Assembly (NCBI RefSeq): GCF_023502345.1
Contig: NZ_JAMFLX010000008.1
Coordinates: 106,368 to 170,367 of the forward strand
Source: Parendozoicomonas callyspongiae
GTDB lineage: Bacteria; Pseudomonadota; Gammaproteobacteria; Pseudomonadales; Endozoicomonadaceae
Direction of reading: 5' to 3'
Length of the DNA: 64,000 nt
Shown here: one piece after another, positions 1 through 9,490 of the stretch
How positions within the stretch are numbered: position 1 is the stretch's first letter
Layout of the letters: the number at the start of each line of letters is the position of its first letter
The notes under the pieces: generated by a model
Seen by the model: only the letters and a program-made list of their open reading frames with translations
Told to the model about the DNA's origin: nothing
Database searches by the model: none
Program-made: the position numbers and the translations under genes

Positions 1-1866
1 AAAAACACTGCGCTCACGTTGATTCCAGGGCTTCAGCACCATACCGGCAAAACCAGTATTCACGCCTGCACTGCCATTAATCAGGAATGACTGGAAGTAC
101 TCGGGAAACTGATTGAAGATCGGTTCCAGCTCCGCCGTGTACTTGTTCATATAATCGATATTGGCGTACTGCGGTGAAGTAGACACAATAAACACCAGAC
201 CATTGTCTTCCTGAGGTGCCAGCTCCTTTTTGGTCATCATGTACATGGGCGGAATGGTAGCCAGTACAATCAGAGCAAACACCAGGGTAACGGCTCGATA
301 CTTGAGAGCATCCTGCAACATACGCTGATAGATGTTCTTCAGCCGGTCAAATGCCTTATCAAGCCAAACTGCAAAAGCACCTTCGGAACCAGCTGGTTTC
401 AGGAGAAGGGAACACATAACCGGGGACAGCGTCAGTGCCACGATACCGGAGACCACTACGGCTCCTGCCAGGGTAAAGGCAAACTCCCGGAACAGGGCAC
501 CAGTCAGGCCTTCCATAAACCCGATTGGGGCATAGACCGCTGCCAAGGTAATGGTCATGGCTATAACCGGCAGGGCAATTTCCCGGGCTCCCATCAGAGC
601 TGCATCAAGTGGCTTATGACCCTCTTCAATATGGCGGTGAATATTCTCAACCACCACAATGGCGTCATCCACCACCAGGCCAATAGCCAGAACCATGGCA
701 AGCAGGGTTAACAGGTTGATGGAGTAACCCATCATCTGCATACAGAACAGTACACCGATCATGGACAGCGGAATGGCAACAATCGGAATCACCACAACCC
801 GGAAAGAACCCAGGAACAGGAATACCACCAGAATTACAATAACTGTGGCTTCCAGCAGGGTTTTCACCACTTCATCAATGGATTCCTGGATAAACTCTGT
901 CGCATCATAAACGATCTCTCCCTGCATGCCGGTTGGCAGCTGTTTCTGAACAGTGGGGAGGTAATCTCTCAGGCGCTTGATAACATCCAACGGGTTGGCA
1001 GATGGAGTGGCAGACACGCCAATATAGATTGAAGGTTTGCCATTGAAGGCAACGTAGCTGTTGAAGTTCTCTGCAGAAAGCTCAACATCCGCGACATCTT
1101 CCAGCCGTACCAGTGAGTCGCCATCTGACCGTACAACAATCTGGTTGAACTGCTCAGGTGATGTCAGATCGGTTTTAGCATTGACGCTGGTAACCACCAG
1201 TTCGCCACGGGTCTGACCGGCAGCTGACTGAACGTTGCTGTTCAGGAGTGCCTGATTTACATCGGCGGCAGTGACTCGGTAAGCGGCCATCCGAACAGGA
1301 TCGAGCCAGATACGCATGGCAAAGGTTTTCTGTCCAAGGATCTCCGCTTCACCAACACCTTCAAGGGTGGCCAGCTGGGGTTGAACAACCCGGGTCAGAT
1401 AGTCAGTCACCTGCTCACTGTTAAGGCGATCGCTGTAAAAACTCAGGTAGACCAGGGCGCTGCCCTGATTACTGCCCTTGGTGATGACAGGGTCTTCGGC
1501 ATCCTGGGGTAGCTGACTGCGAACCTCGTTGACCTTAGACATAATCTCGGTCAGGGCTGTATCAGCGCTGTAGCCAAGACGCAGATGGGCTGTGACTGTA
1601 GAAGAACTCTGGTTGCTGGAGGAGGTGATGTATTCGATGCCCTCGGCACTGGCAATAGCCTGCTGCACCGGGGTGGTAATAAATCCCTGGATAAGTTCAG
1701 CATTTGCTCCCGGATAAAAAGTTGTTACGGTCACAACCGCATCTTCCATATCCGGGTACTCACGCACCGGAAGCTTATTCAGAGCTTGAAGGCCGAGAAG
1801 GACAATCAGCAGACTGACAACTGTTGCCAGTACCGGTCGGCGTATAAACAGGTCAGTAAATTTCAT
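1..1866 (-). CDS. RND multidrug efflux permease (HAE1 family), 3' end cut by window
   Basis: The first 622 codons of an inner-membrane proton/drug antiporter of the AcrB/MexB superfamily; the C-terminal 400 or so residues lie beyond position 1. The frame is open throughout. The N-terminus MKFTDLFIRRPVLATVV is the usual cytoplasmic start and first membrane helix. The TM4 motif LAIGLVVDDAIVVVENI, with the paired Asp residues of the proton relay, lies around residue 400. The start is 4 bp downstream of the adaptor gene, so the two form an operon. Substrate range cannot be read from sequence, and no outer-membrane channel gene is visible. Confidence 0.93.
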   Translation of the reverse strand, partial: MKFTDLFIRRPVLATVVSLLIVLLGLQALNKLPVREYPDMEDAVVTVTTFYPGANAELIQGFITTPVQQAIASAEGIEYITSSSNQSSSTVTAHLRLGYSADTALTEIMSKVNEVRSQLPQDAEDPVITKGSNQGSALVYLSFYSDRLNSEQVTDYLTRVVQPQLATLEGVGEAEILGQKTFAMRIWLDPVRMAAYRVTAADVNQALLNSNVQSAAGQTRGELVVTSVNAKTDLTSPEQFNQIVVRSDGDSLVRLEDVADVELSAENFNSYVAFNGKPSIYIGVSATPSANPLDVIKRLRDYLPTVQKQLPTGMQGEIVYDATEFIQESIDEVVKTLLEATVIVILVVFLFLGSFRVVVIPIVAIPLSMIGVLFCMQMMGYSINLLTLLAMVLAIGLVVDDAIVVVENIHRHIEEGHKPLDAALMGAREIALPVIAMTITLAAVYAPIGFMEGLTGALFREFAFTLAGAVVVSGIVALTLSPVMCSLLLKPAGSEGAFAVWLDKAFDRLKNIYQRMLQDALKYRAVTLVFALIVLATIPPMYMMTKKELAPQEDNGLVFIVSTSPQYANIDYMNKYTAELEPIFNQFPEYFQSFLINGSAGVNTGFAGMVLKPWNQRERSVF

Positions 1867-1870
1867 GGGT

Positions 1871-2950
1871 TTACTCCCCGTTCTGGCTCAGAGCAACATG
1901 AGCACCGTTATGAAGTTTCAGCTGACCGGAAGTGACAACTTGAGTGCCGGCTTTCAGACCACTGACTATCTCAACACGATCATTCTCGATATCACCGGTT
2001 TTCACCTGAGTCAGGCGTACCGACAGTTTCTCAGGACTGTCGCCCTCAACCACGTAGACAGAATCCCCGTAAAGGGTATAAGTCACAGCTGTGCGAGGGA
2101 CGGTAATGACCTGACGGGGCTCTTTGGCGAGCACACGAATATCAGCAAACATGCCGGGAATCAGTTGCAGCGCATCATTTTCAACCAGGGCGCGCACTTC
2201 AATATTACGGGTGTTGCTGTCGATGCGGGCATTTATGGCTTCGACTTCACCCATGAACTCCTGTTCCGGGAAAGCCCGGACGCTAAAGCGGACATCCTGA
2301 CCGTTAAACAACTCAGGGTAATCCTGTTCGGGCAGGTTAAAGTCTACAAAGAGCTGGTTGATATTTTGCAGGGTAGCAACAAGCACACCTTCCTTAACAT
2401 AGTCCCCTGGCTCAACCCGACGAATGCCGATGCGGCCAGAGAAGGGGGCATTGATTTTCTTTTTCCGCAGGGTTGCTTTGGTTTGCTCAACTGCGGCCTT
2501 GGCTTCATCCAGAGAAGCTGAGGATTGGTCGAAAGATGTTTGGGAGATCGATTTTTTTTCCAGCAGAGTGCGGTTGCGATCCCATGTCAGACGGGCCAGT
2601 TTCTCAGCAGCCTTGTAGCTTTTGAGGTTGGCCTGCTCGATATCGTCATCAAGCTGTACCAGCAGTGTGTCCTGCTTGATATCCTGACCTGATTCGAACA
2701 GAACTTTACTGACAAGACCGGGAGACTCGGTCTTGATATCAATACCCTGTCGTGCACTGAGAGTGCCGACAGATGTCAGGAAGGGCAGCCAGTTTTCCTG
2801 ACTGGCTTCAGTTGTATCAACGATAACAGGGGGCGGGGCAAAAGATGCCATCCCTTTTGCCATCATTGTCTGTTCAACCTGTTTATAGGCGAATAGCCCT
2901 CCAAACAGCACGATCACGAAGATCAGCATGAACAGCATTCTTTTTTTCAT
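1871..2950 (-). CDS. RND efflux periplasmic adaptor (membrane fusion protein)
   Basis: A 359-residue MexA/AcrA-type adaptor linking the inner-membrane permease to an outer-membrane channel. Residues 5-23 form a single N-terminal membrane anchor with no lipobox Cys. A barrel-sandwich (lipoyl-like) half follows, then a coiled-coil hairpin at about 108-165, the second lipoyl half (INAPFSGRIGIRRVEPGDYV, about 167-186), and beta-barrel and membrane-proximal domains to the end. It is first in the operon with the permease. The ATG follows GGGATCTCCTCC on the displayed strand, which is GGAGGAGATCCC in the gene's own sense, a very strong ribosome binding site. Confidence 0.93.
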   Translation of the reverse strand: MKKRMLFMLIFVIVLFGGLFAYKQVEQTMMAKGMASFAPPPVIVDTTEASQENWLPFLTSVGTLSARQGIDIKTESPGLVSKVLFESGQDIKQDTLLVQLDDDIEQANLKSYKAAEKLARLTWDRNRTLLEKKSISQTSFDQSSASLDEAKAAVEQTKATLRKKKINAPFSGRIGIRRVEPGDYVKEGVLVATLQNINQLFVDFNLPEQDYPELFNGQDVRFSVRAFPEQEFMGEVEAINARIDSNTRNIEVRALVENDALQLIPGMFADIRVLAKEPRQVITVPRTAVTYTLYGDSVYVVEGDSPEKLSVRLTQVKTGDIENDRVEIVSGLKAGTQVVTSGQLKLHNGAHVALSQNGE

Positions 2951-3121
2951 GGAGGAGATCCCGATGTTTGAAACTATTTTATAGCTTTAATAAGAAGCCG
3001 CATTGGCCAGACCATGAAAATGGCAAGGAGGCTGTTACGGCGTCATCATAGAGTAAACACAGGGACTATATCGCAATTGAATTCCGATATGTATAAGGAC
3101 TGCGCAAATTAAGAAAGAGCC

Positions 3122-3586
3122 TTACTTATTCTGCGTTTTGCTTCTCAATGTCTCGATTCTTTCACGGTTAACCCCGAAATCGTAGTAGCCGGTACGGGAA
3201 GCGGATCGTACATCAACGAGGCCGTCAGACTGAATCAATAGTGTGAGATCATCAACAAAACCAAAAAATCGGGATTTGAATTTGGCCTTGATAATATCCG
3301 GCCCAGAGTAGGTTACATGGGCACGAGGATCCTGTTTAATCCAGGCCAGCAGTATTTTACGAATGGTTGCGGTATCCTTGCCCGGATAAGAGAGAGGATT
3401 AACCCTGTGTTCTCCATGGGAGAAGCTGCTGACACAGTTTGGGCTGGATGGACAGGTAAGAGTCACTATCTCTGTTTCTGCTGAGCCGACCTGCTTATTC
3501 GCCTGGTCGCCAGCTGAAACGGGAGTGACAAAAACTGACAGAGCTATAAAGGGTGCCATCGCCAGCGAAAGAAATGTACGTCTCAT
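3122..3586 (-). CDS. DUF1499 family secreted protein
   Basis: A 154-residue protein with a cleavable signal peptide (MRRTFLSLAMAPFIALSVFV, cleavage near VSAGD) and the DUF1499 hallmark CPSSPNCVSS soon after it. The frame is open 34 codons further upstream, but the ATG at 3586 is preceded by AGGAGAGGGAACAA and begins the signal peptide, so it is preferred. Function of the family is unknown. It diverges from the MOSC gene. Confidence 0.85.
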   Translation of the reverse strand: MRRTFLSLAMAPFIALSVFVTPVSAGDQANKQVGSAETEIVTLTCPSSPNCVSSFSHGEHRVNPLSYPGKDTATIRKILLAWIKQDPRAHVTYSGPDIIKAKFKSRFFGFVDDLTLLIQSDGLVDVRSASRTGYYDFGVNRERIETLRSKTQNK

Positions 3587-3756
3587 TTGTTCCCTCTCCT
3601 TATCAATCAATATGACGTGTTTATAACGCAAACAGCCATGAGCGTGAAACGAAAAAGGATTGTTTGTTATCCGGTCATAGTCTTTCAAACCGTATTTTCA
3701 CAGCTTCTGGAATAACGAGTTCCCAGAATATCAGAATAAAGAGTCCCTGGAATAAA

Positions 3757-4548
3757 ATGATCAGCGTTTCTGAATTAGCCATTTATCCAATGAAATCCTG
3801 CCGGCAACTGCCTGTAAATCATCACAGGGTTGATGCATTCGGTTTAACCGGGGATCGACGCTGGATGCTTATTGATAGTAATGGGAAGTTTCTCAGCCAG
3901 CGTACTCATCCTGTTATGGTGCAGATTGAGTGCAGTTTGAATGATCAGGGGATTAATCTAACGGCTCCTGGTATGGGGACACTTACAGTGCCAGTTCCCG
4001 GCAATGACAACAACGTGATTGCCACTGTCTGGAATGATGACTGCCAAGCCCTTGATGCCGGTGATCAGGCTGCTGAATGGTGCAGCACATTTCTGAAAAA
4101 CCAATGTCGCCTGGTTTATATGCCCGACAGCAGTTTCCGCCAGGTGAGTCTCAAGTACGCTGAACCGGGAATCAAAACAGGGTTTGCAGATGGCTTTCCG
4201 TTTCTATTGATATCCGAAGCATCCCTTGCCGAGCTGAACCGCCGGCTGGATATTCCTGTTCCCATGGTTCGTTTTCGTCCCAATATTGTCGTATCCGGAT
4301 GTGAAGCTTTTGCCGAAGATTCCTGGAAGCGGATTCGCATAGGAAATATTGATTTCACAGTTGCTAAGCCTTGCACGCGTTGTGTGATGACCACCATCAA
4401 TACCGATACTCTGGAGAAAGCCAAAGAGCCTTTGAAAACTCTGTCGGCCTACCGTCGGGCTGAAAAAGGAGTGGTCTTTGGCCAGAATCTTATTCATCAC
4501 GGAGTGGGGGAGCTCAGCATAGGAATGTCCGTCGAAGTTCTGGAATAA
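3757..4548 (+). CDS. MOSC domain protein (YcbX-like)
   Basis: 263 residues. The N-terminal MOSC_N barrel (ISVSELAIYPMKSCRQL) is followed by a MOSC domain with the conserved segment VAKPCTRCVMTTIN near residue 210, whose Cys residues are candidates for sulfur or molybdenum-cofactor handling. Family members such as YcbX and mARC reduce N-hydroxylated compounds; unlike YcbX there is no C-terminal 2Fe-2S domain, so an electron partner must be separate. The open frame reaches back to 3664, but the ATG at 3757 fits the family N-terminus. The ribosome binding site is weak. Confidence 0.85.
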   Translation: MISVSELAIYPMKSCRQLPVNHHRVDAFGLTGDRRWMLIDSNGKFLSQRTHPVMVQIECSLNDQGINLTAPGMGTLTVPVPGNDNNVIATVWNDDCQALDAGDQAAEWCSTFLKNQCRLVYMPDSSFRQVSLKYAEPGIKTGFADGFPFLLISEASLAELNRRLDIPVPMVRFRPNIVVSGCEAFAEDSWKRIRIGNIDFTVAKPCTRCVMTTINTDTLEKAKEPLKTLSAYRRAEKGVVFGQNLIHHGVGELSIGMSVEVLE

Positions 4549-4707
4549 CAGAAAAATATCCTGTTTTTTGTGGGGTGCGGTATATCCTTATGTCTGGCCG
4601 TGACACCCCTCATATATAACTGTTTCGTAATTCTAATCAATCATTAGCAAATGAATCACCCTCTACAGTTGTAGTTGGTGATGTCAGTGGTTAATAAGGA
4701 TCTAAAA

Positions 4708-6165
4708 GTGTCTGCATTAGAAAACCTGAAGCCGGCTTCCCTGTGGAACCACTTCCAGGATATCTGTGATATTCCTCATCCTTCCGGTCAGGAAGCCGCT
4801 CTGCGTGAGCACCTGATTGCCTTCGCCAACAAGCACGAGCTTGAGTACAGCGTTGATGAAACCGGCAACCTGATTATCCGTAAGCCTGCAACTCCAGGCA
4901 TGGAAGACCGTGCCGGTGTGATTCTGCAAAGCCATATGGATATGGTTCCCCAGAAGAATGCAGACACTGATCATAACTTTGAAACCGACGCTATCGTTCC
5001 GTGGATTGATGGTGAGTGGGTGAAGGCCCGTGGTACCACTCTGGGTGCCGATAACGGTATTGGCATGGCAGCCTCCCTGGCCGTTCTGGAATCCAGGGAA
5101 CTCAAGCATGGTCCAGTTGAAGCGCTGTTCACCATCGATGAAGAGCGCAGCATGGCTGGTGCTGAAGGTCTGAAGCCTGGTTTCGTCAACGGTACCGTGC
5201 TGCTGAACCTGGATACTGAGGAAGAGGGTGAACTGTACGTTGGTTGTGCTGGTGGTGTTGATGTTCTGGCTGACTCCACTTACCAGCTGGAAGATGTTGC
5301 CGCTGGCAGCAAGTTCTTCAACCTGACCGTAAAAGGTCTGCTGGGTGGTCACTCCGGCTGCGATATTCATCTGCAGCGTGGCAACGCCAACCGTATTATG
5401 GTTCAGATACTGAAGCGCTTGCAGGCTATCGGTGGCCGTATTGTTGAGATTGATGGTGGCAGCCTGTCCAACGCTATCCCGCGTGAAGCATTTGCAGTTG
5501 TCGCTATTGCTGCTGACAAGGCAGAAGAAGTGGCTGCTATTGTTGATCTGCAACAGGCTACCGCCCGTAAGGCTCTGGCAGAAACTGATGCCGGTGTTAT
5601 GGTTCTGGCTGAAGAAGCCGAGGCTTCCACTCAGATTATGTCTGCCCAGGATCAGCAGAAGTTCCTGGACCTGTTCCAGTGCGTACACAACGGTGTCGAC
5701 CGTATGAGCGAGAGTGTTGCCGGGGTGGTTGAAACCTCCAACAACTTCGCCATTATGCGCGTTAAGGAAGGCAAGGTGTTTGTTCACTGCTTTGCCCGCT
5801 CCCTGAGTGATGACGCCACCACCGAGATGGGCGAGCGTCTGTGCTCCCTGTTCCGCCTGGCTGGCTGTGACGTGCGCCAGGAAGGTCAGTTCCCAGGCTG
5901 GAAGCCCAATATGGATTCCGCCATCCTGGCTTCCATGAAGGACACTTACCAGGACCTGTTCGGTAAAGAGCCTGAAGTGAAGGTGATTCACGCAGGTCTG
6001 GAGTGTGGCCTGCTGGGTGGTATCTACCCAACCTGGGATATGATTTCCATTGGCCCAACCATCTGCTTCCCTCACTCTCCTGATGAAAAAGTTGAGATTG
6101 AAAGCGTTGAGCGTTTCTGGACTCTGCTGAGTGAATCTCTTGTCAGAGCGCCAAAGGCCGCGTAA
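4708..6165 (+). CDS. pepD: Aminoacyl-histidine dipeptidase (Xaa-His dipeptidase, peptidase D)
   Basis: A cytoplasmic M20-family metallopeptidase that hydrolyses dipeptides, including Xaa-His. From the chosen GTG start it is 485 residues, the length of E. coli PepD. Visible metal-site motifs are LQSHMDMVPQ (His76), TLGADNGIGM (Asp115) and IDEERSMAGAEG (Glu145/146), plus the C-terminal IHAGLECGLLGG. The GTG at 4708 sits 7 nt after AAGGA and matches the family N-terminus (SALENLKPASLW). An ATG at 4681 and a TTG at 4675 are in frame but have no clear ribosome binding site. Confidence 0.93.
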   Translation: MSALENLKPASLWNHFQDICDIPHPSGQEAALREHLIAFANKHELEYSVDETGNLIIRKPATPGMEDRAGVILQSHMDMVPQKNADTDHNFETDAIVPWIDGEWVKARGTTLGADNGIGMAASLAVLESRELKHGPVEALFTIDEERSMAGAEGLKPGFVNGTVLLNLDTEEEGELYVGCAGGVDVLADSTYQLEDVAAGSKFFNLTVKGLLGGHSGCDIHLQRGNANRIMVQILKRLQAIGGRIVEIDGGSLSNAIPREAFAVVAIAADKAEEVAAIVDLQQATARKALAETDAGVMVLAEEAEASTQIMSAQDQQKFLDLFQCVHNGVDRMSESVAGVVETSNNFAIMRVKEGKVFVHCFARSLSDDATTEMGERLCSLFRLAGCDVRQEGQFPGWKPNMDSAILASMKDTYQDLFGKEPEVKVIHAGLECGLLGGIYPTWDMISIGPTICFPHSPDEKVEIESVERFWTLLSESLVRAPKAA

Positions 6166-6172
6166 TGTCTTT

Positions 6173-6196
6173 CTGGCGGGTCAATTGATCCGCCAG
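6173..6196 (+). terminator. Hairpin after pepD
   Basis: Inverted repeat CTGGCGG / CCGCCAG around a short loop, 8 bp after the pepD stop. The following bases are pyrimidine-rich but not a clean T run, so intrinsic termination is likely but not certain. Confidence 0.55.
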
Positions 6197-6303
6197 TTCT
6201 CCCTCTATTGCTGATAAATTCAATTAGAACTCCTCAGACTGTTGGAGTGGAGTACTGTGCTGACGATAATTAATACAATTCTCAGTCGCGGCAGGAGTGC
6301 TCA

Positions 6304-7665
6304 ATGTCCATTAGTGTGTTTGATCTGTTCAAGATCGGTTTAGGCCCCTCCAGCTCACATACCGTTGGCCCAATGAGTGCCGCCTTTCATTTTGCCAGCC
6401 AGCTTGCCGGGCAGCCTGTCGCTGTGGTTCAGATCACTCTCTATGGTTCGCTTTCCCTGACCGGCAAAGGTCACGCCACAGATCGAGCGGTGGTTTATGG
6501 GCTCTCCGGGCTGAAGCCGGAAACGACTCTGCCGGATGAGGCAGGTATTATCTGGAGTTCGGTTAAAAGCAGTGGCCAGTTGAGTCTTCCCTGTAAAAAA
6601 GAAATTCCTTTTGATCCAGACCGTAATATTTTATTTGTTGATCAACCCCTGCCTGAACATCCCAATGGCATGAAGTTCACAGCAACTGCTGAAGATGGTT
6701 CCATGATTCTGGAGCAGATCTGGTTTTCAACTGGGGGAGGTTTTATCGCTACCCGGGAAGACCTGACGAATCAATCTGGTCAGCAGAACGAACTCACGAT
6801 TCCATACCCATTTTCATCCGCAGAAGAGCTTTTACGGCTCTGTGCCAGCCACCAGATAAATATGGCAGAGCTTCTTCTGGCAAATGAGAAGGCCAGAGGA
6901 AGTGATGAAAAAGAGATCTCAAACAGTTTGGATAATATTCTGCAGACTATGGAGTCATGCATTGAACGTGGTTTCCAGACCGAGGGCGTGCTGCCCGGCG
7001 GTCTTGATGTGCAGAGAAGAGCGCCCGGGCTTTACCAGCGCTGGCAGAAGGAGGTTGAGAGTAATGATCCCCTGCAGGTCATGGACTGGGTAAGCCTGTG
7101 TGCACTGGCTGTCAATGAAGAGAATGCTGCCGGAGGGCGGGTGGTGACCTCACCGACCAACGGAGCTGCCGGGGTCATTCCTGCTGTGATCGCTTTTCAT
7201 AAGCAATATGATCGCTCAGCCTCGCAGGACTCTGTGCGTCTGTTTCTTCTTACCGCAGCGGCTATCGGCATGCTCTACAAAAAGAATGCTTCCATCTCGG
7301 CAGCGGAAGTCGGCTGCCAGGGTGAGATTGGTGTCGCATCATCCATGGCGGCAGCGGGACTGGTTGCAGCCTGGGGGGGAACGATGGAGCAGGTTGAGCA
7401 CGCTGCTGAAATTGCCATGGAACACCATCTTGGAATGACCTGCGATCCTGTGGCCGGACTTGTTCAGGTTCCCTGTATTGAGCGTAATGCCATGGGTGCC
7501 GTTAAAGCAATTAACGCCGCAAGGATGGCCCTCAGTGGTGACGGCAAGCACCGTGTGACTCTGGATCAGGTTATTGAAACCATGTACCAGACCGGAAAGG
7601 ATATGCAGGACCGGTACAAGGAGACCTCTCAGGGTGGCTTGGCTGTTAATGTTGTTTACTGTTAA
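6304..7665 (+). CDS. sdaA: L-serine ammonia-lyase (L-serine dehydratase), iron-sulfur type
   Basis: Deaminates L-serine to pyruvate and ammonia using a [4Fe-4S] cluster. At 453 residues it is a fused single-chain enzyme like E. coli SdaA/SdaB/TdcG. The beta domain begins [24 protein letters not shown]. The alpha domain carries the cluster Cys candidates in [13 protein letters not shown] and in [20 protein letters not shown], and the [13 protein letters not shown] motif. The ATG at 6304 follows CGGCAGGAGTGCTCA. It is separated from pepD by 138 bp including a hairpin. Which paralogue (sdaA, sdaB or tdcG) it equals cannot be decided here. Confidence 0.93.
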   Translation: MSISVFDLFKIGLGPSSSHTVGPMSAAFHFASQLAGQPVAVVQITLYGSLSLTGKGHATDRAVVYGLSGLKPETTLPDEAGIIWSSVKSSGQLSLPCKKEIPFDPDRNILFVDQPLPEHPNGMKFTATAEDGSMILEQIWFSTGGGFIATREDLTNQSGQQNELTIPYPFSSAEELLRLCASHQINMAELLLANEKARGSDEKEISNSLDNILQTMESCIERGFQTEGVLPGGLDVQRRAPGLYQRWQKEVESNDPLQVMDWVSLCALAVNEENAAGGRVVTSPTNGAAGVIPAVIAFHKQYDRSASQDSVRLFLLTAAAIGMLYKKNASISAAEVGCQGEIGVASSMAAAGLVAAWGGTMEQVEHAAEIAMEHHLGMTCDPVAGLVQVPCIERNAMGAVKAINAARMALSGDGKHRVTLDQVIETMYQTGKDMQDRYKETSQGGLAVNVVYC

Positions 7666-7736
7666 CTGGCAATTATCAGTATTAATTCTTATAAACTGCT
7701 GACGGGTTAGTTATTTTTTCTTTTTTTCTGAAAAGA

Positions 7737-7765
7737 GCTGATTTCTCGGAAAGAATGTGTATAAT
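7737..7765 (+). promoter_or_regulatory. Possible sigma-70 promoter for the coiled-coil protein gene
   Basis: A perfect TATAAT at 7760-7765 lies 85 bp before the chosen ATG. The -35 region (near GCTGAT) is poor. An AT-rich tract (TTATTTTTTCTTTTTTTC) lies just upstream and could act as an UP-like element. Confidence 0.4.
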
Positions 7766-7849
7766 GCCGCCACTTCATACACATCAAAATGCTCACTTCA
7801 ATTGAACCCCGCACAGAAAGAAATCGGCCAAGAGGTAGAGGTAAATCCA

Positions 7850-8239
7850 ATGGGAACGCTCAACATGGGCGGACGTTTCTTCAAAAGTGAAGAACTCGAG
7901 CTCATTGAGCAGCGTCGGCTGGAAGCGCTTCTGGAAATCACCACGAAGCACAGTGAAGAAGTTCAGAGTCTCAAGGCTCAGGTTGAACAAGCTAACAGCA
8001 AAGCTGCTAAAGCTAACAATCAAATCAAGAGCCTGGACAAGGATCTGAAAAATCTTCGTTCTGAAAACCCAGATCGCATGAAGAAGCAGATTAAGCGTCT
8101 TCAGGAGCAGAATCGTGCTATGACTTCAGAGAACAACACTCTGAAGAGCAAGCAGAAACAGCTCCAACAGCAACTCGATGCTGCCAAGATGGAACTAGAT
8201 AAGTTTAAAGCTGAAGAGAAAGAAGCTGAAGTAGCATAA
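7850..8239 (+). CDS. Small coiled-coil protein of unknown function
   Basis: 129 residues, almost all charged and heptad-like from about residue 15 to 120 (LEALLEITTKHSEEVQSLKA, IKSLDKDLKNLRSEN, ENNTLKSKQKQLQQQLD), predicting a long coiled coil. It has no signal peptide or membrane segment. The ATG at 7850 follows GAGGTAAATCCA; another ATG at 7865 is possible. The frame is open back to 7757, but the TATAAT at 7760 argues against that start. I do not recognise a named family. Confidence 0.7.
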   Translation: MGTLNMGGRFFKSEELELIEQRRLEALLEITTKHSEEVQSLKAQVEQANSKAAKANNQIKSLDKDLKNLRSENPDRMKKQIKRLQEQNRAMTSENNTLKSKQKQLQQQLDAAKMELDKFKAEEKEAEVA

Positions 8240-8489
8240 TCGCTGCAGTTTCTTTGCGTCCCTGATTCTGTGGTTTAGCCTTTGGGTTAAGCAACAGAAA
8301 CTGGTGACAGGATGTGAGGCGAAAAAGGAATTCCAGTCAGCCTCGATCAAGAGAGTGGCGGGCCATTATCCTGGTGGATAGGGCAGGTCTGCAGTTTTTA
8401 AACTGCATAATCACTGCTAAAGGCCCGACATCTTTCAGCTTCAATGATCACTGCTTTATTAAACAGGATTGCGAGTCAAGGGTTTATTT

Positions 8490-9182
8490 ATGAACCCAAA
8501 GATCGCGCTTGTTCTGTTAGTAGGATTATATTGCCTTGTGCGCAGCCTGAGAAAGGTGCCACCTTTTCATTCCCCTTTAATTCCTTTCACTCTTTTTGCC
8601 ACAGCCCTGGTTATCCCTTTTCTTGTTCTGGTTGTTTCAGGTTATTTCTTCCTGTCAGTGATTTACCTTCTGCTGATGATTCCATGGAAAACCCAGCTGG
8701 TAAGAGTTGCTCATCATATCTATCAGGAGTTTCACAAGGAGGGTTTGGAAGAGAGTTATCGAAAGCTGGACTTTCAGCCTGACACTTTTCGTCTGGCAAC
8801 AGACCTGGTTGAAATTGAGCTTAAACCCGGTGAACGCAACATCGTTGGGACTTTCTCCAAAGGTGAACACTCAGGGAAAGATATTGGTAACCTTGATCCT
8901 GGCAAACTCTCAGCCCTGCTTAGTCATTTGCAGGACAAATATCCCCTGACTTGCCTGTTGATCAATCTCTGTATTGAAACAGACTTTGATGGGGCACTGC
9001 CACCACCGGATATTGAAGCTGCGAGTACTTTGCTTGGTGTTCAGCCAAGTGCAGGACGAGATGCTATCAGCAGAAACTTTCGAAGACTTATGATGGGGTT
9101 TCACCCTGACCGGGGAGGTTCTGACAGCCTGGCCAGTATGATTTATGCTGCAAAACAAGTGCTTTTAGATGAGGCCGCGTAG
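8490..9182 (+). CDS. Membrane-anchored J-domain protein
   Basis: 230 residues. Three hydrophobic segments occupy about residues 5-20, 31-48 and 50-66, a cytoplasmic middle region follows, and a C-terminal J-like domain spans about 172-230 with the HPD motif at 205-207 (MMGFHPDRGG). The HPD loop would stimulate the ATPase of DnaK-type Hsp70. Placement of the J domain at the C-terminus after membrane helices resembles DjlA/Tim14-type proteins rather than DnaJ. The ATG at 8490 follows AAGGG. The 250 bp upstream (8240-8489) shows nothing recognisable. Confidence 0.8.
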   Translation: MNPKIALVLLVGLYCLVRSLRKVPPFHSPLIPFTLFATALVIPFLVLVVSGYFFLSVIYLLLMIPWKTQLVRVAHHIYQEFHKEGLEESYRKLDFQPDTFRLATDLVEIELKPGERNIVGTFSKGEHSGKDIGNLDPGKLSALLSHLQDKYPLTCLLINLCIETDFDGALPPPDIEAASTLLGVQPSAGRDAISRNFRRLMMGFHPDRGGSDSLASMIYAAKQVLLDEAA

Positions 9183-9299
9183 ACTGCGGCTAATATTTTT
9201 TCCTGCTGAAAACTCAGATTATTCAAGCACTTTAGCCTCCAGTAATATAAGAATTTCATCTAACTAACGACTGGCGGTTATCACCATCTAAGCAATACT

Positions 9300-9437
9300 T
9301 GCACCTGCCGATGCGATTGATGTCCCCCTACAGTCGTATTGGTAAGGTCTGAATGGCCTTGGTACTTGGATTGTGTACCTTTGTTTCACTCCTATGGTCT
9401 TGGCCCGGTGAGCTTCCCCCAGCTACCGGGTTCTTTT
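9300..9437 (+). ncRNA. Candidate small RNA ending in a strong terminator
   Basis: The 308-bp gap between the J-domain gene and creA has no convincing ORF but ends in a strong intrinsic terminator far (about 220 bp) from the upstream gene. Two hairpins precede it: AAGGTC/GGCCTT near 9343-9359, and GGTAC/GTACC at 9361-9379 with a loop containing TTGGA. This suggests an independent structured transcript. The 5' end is unknown and I do not match it to a named family; it could instead be a long 3' UTR. Confidence 0.3.
9404..9437 (+). terminator. Rho-independent terminator
   Basis: Stem CCCGGT-AGCT / AGCT-ACCGGG with one bulged G and a C-rich loop, followed by TTCTTTTTT. Confidence 0.85.
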
Positions 9438-9490
9438 TTCAGGTTTGTGAGGAGTTGTGAAAAAGGGGCTGATTCTGCCAGCCCTGTCTG

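Noticed and set aside
1865..2521. 218-codon plus-strand frame
   Set aside because: Antisense to the efflux adaptor gene, which has full domain support.
4717..6075. Long 452-codon open frame on the minus strand
   Set aside because: It is antisense to pepD, whose motifs and length are unambiguous; the translation has shadow-frame composition and matches no family.
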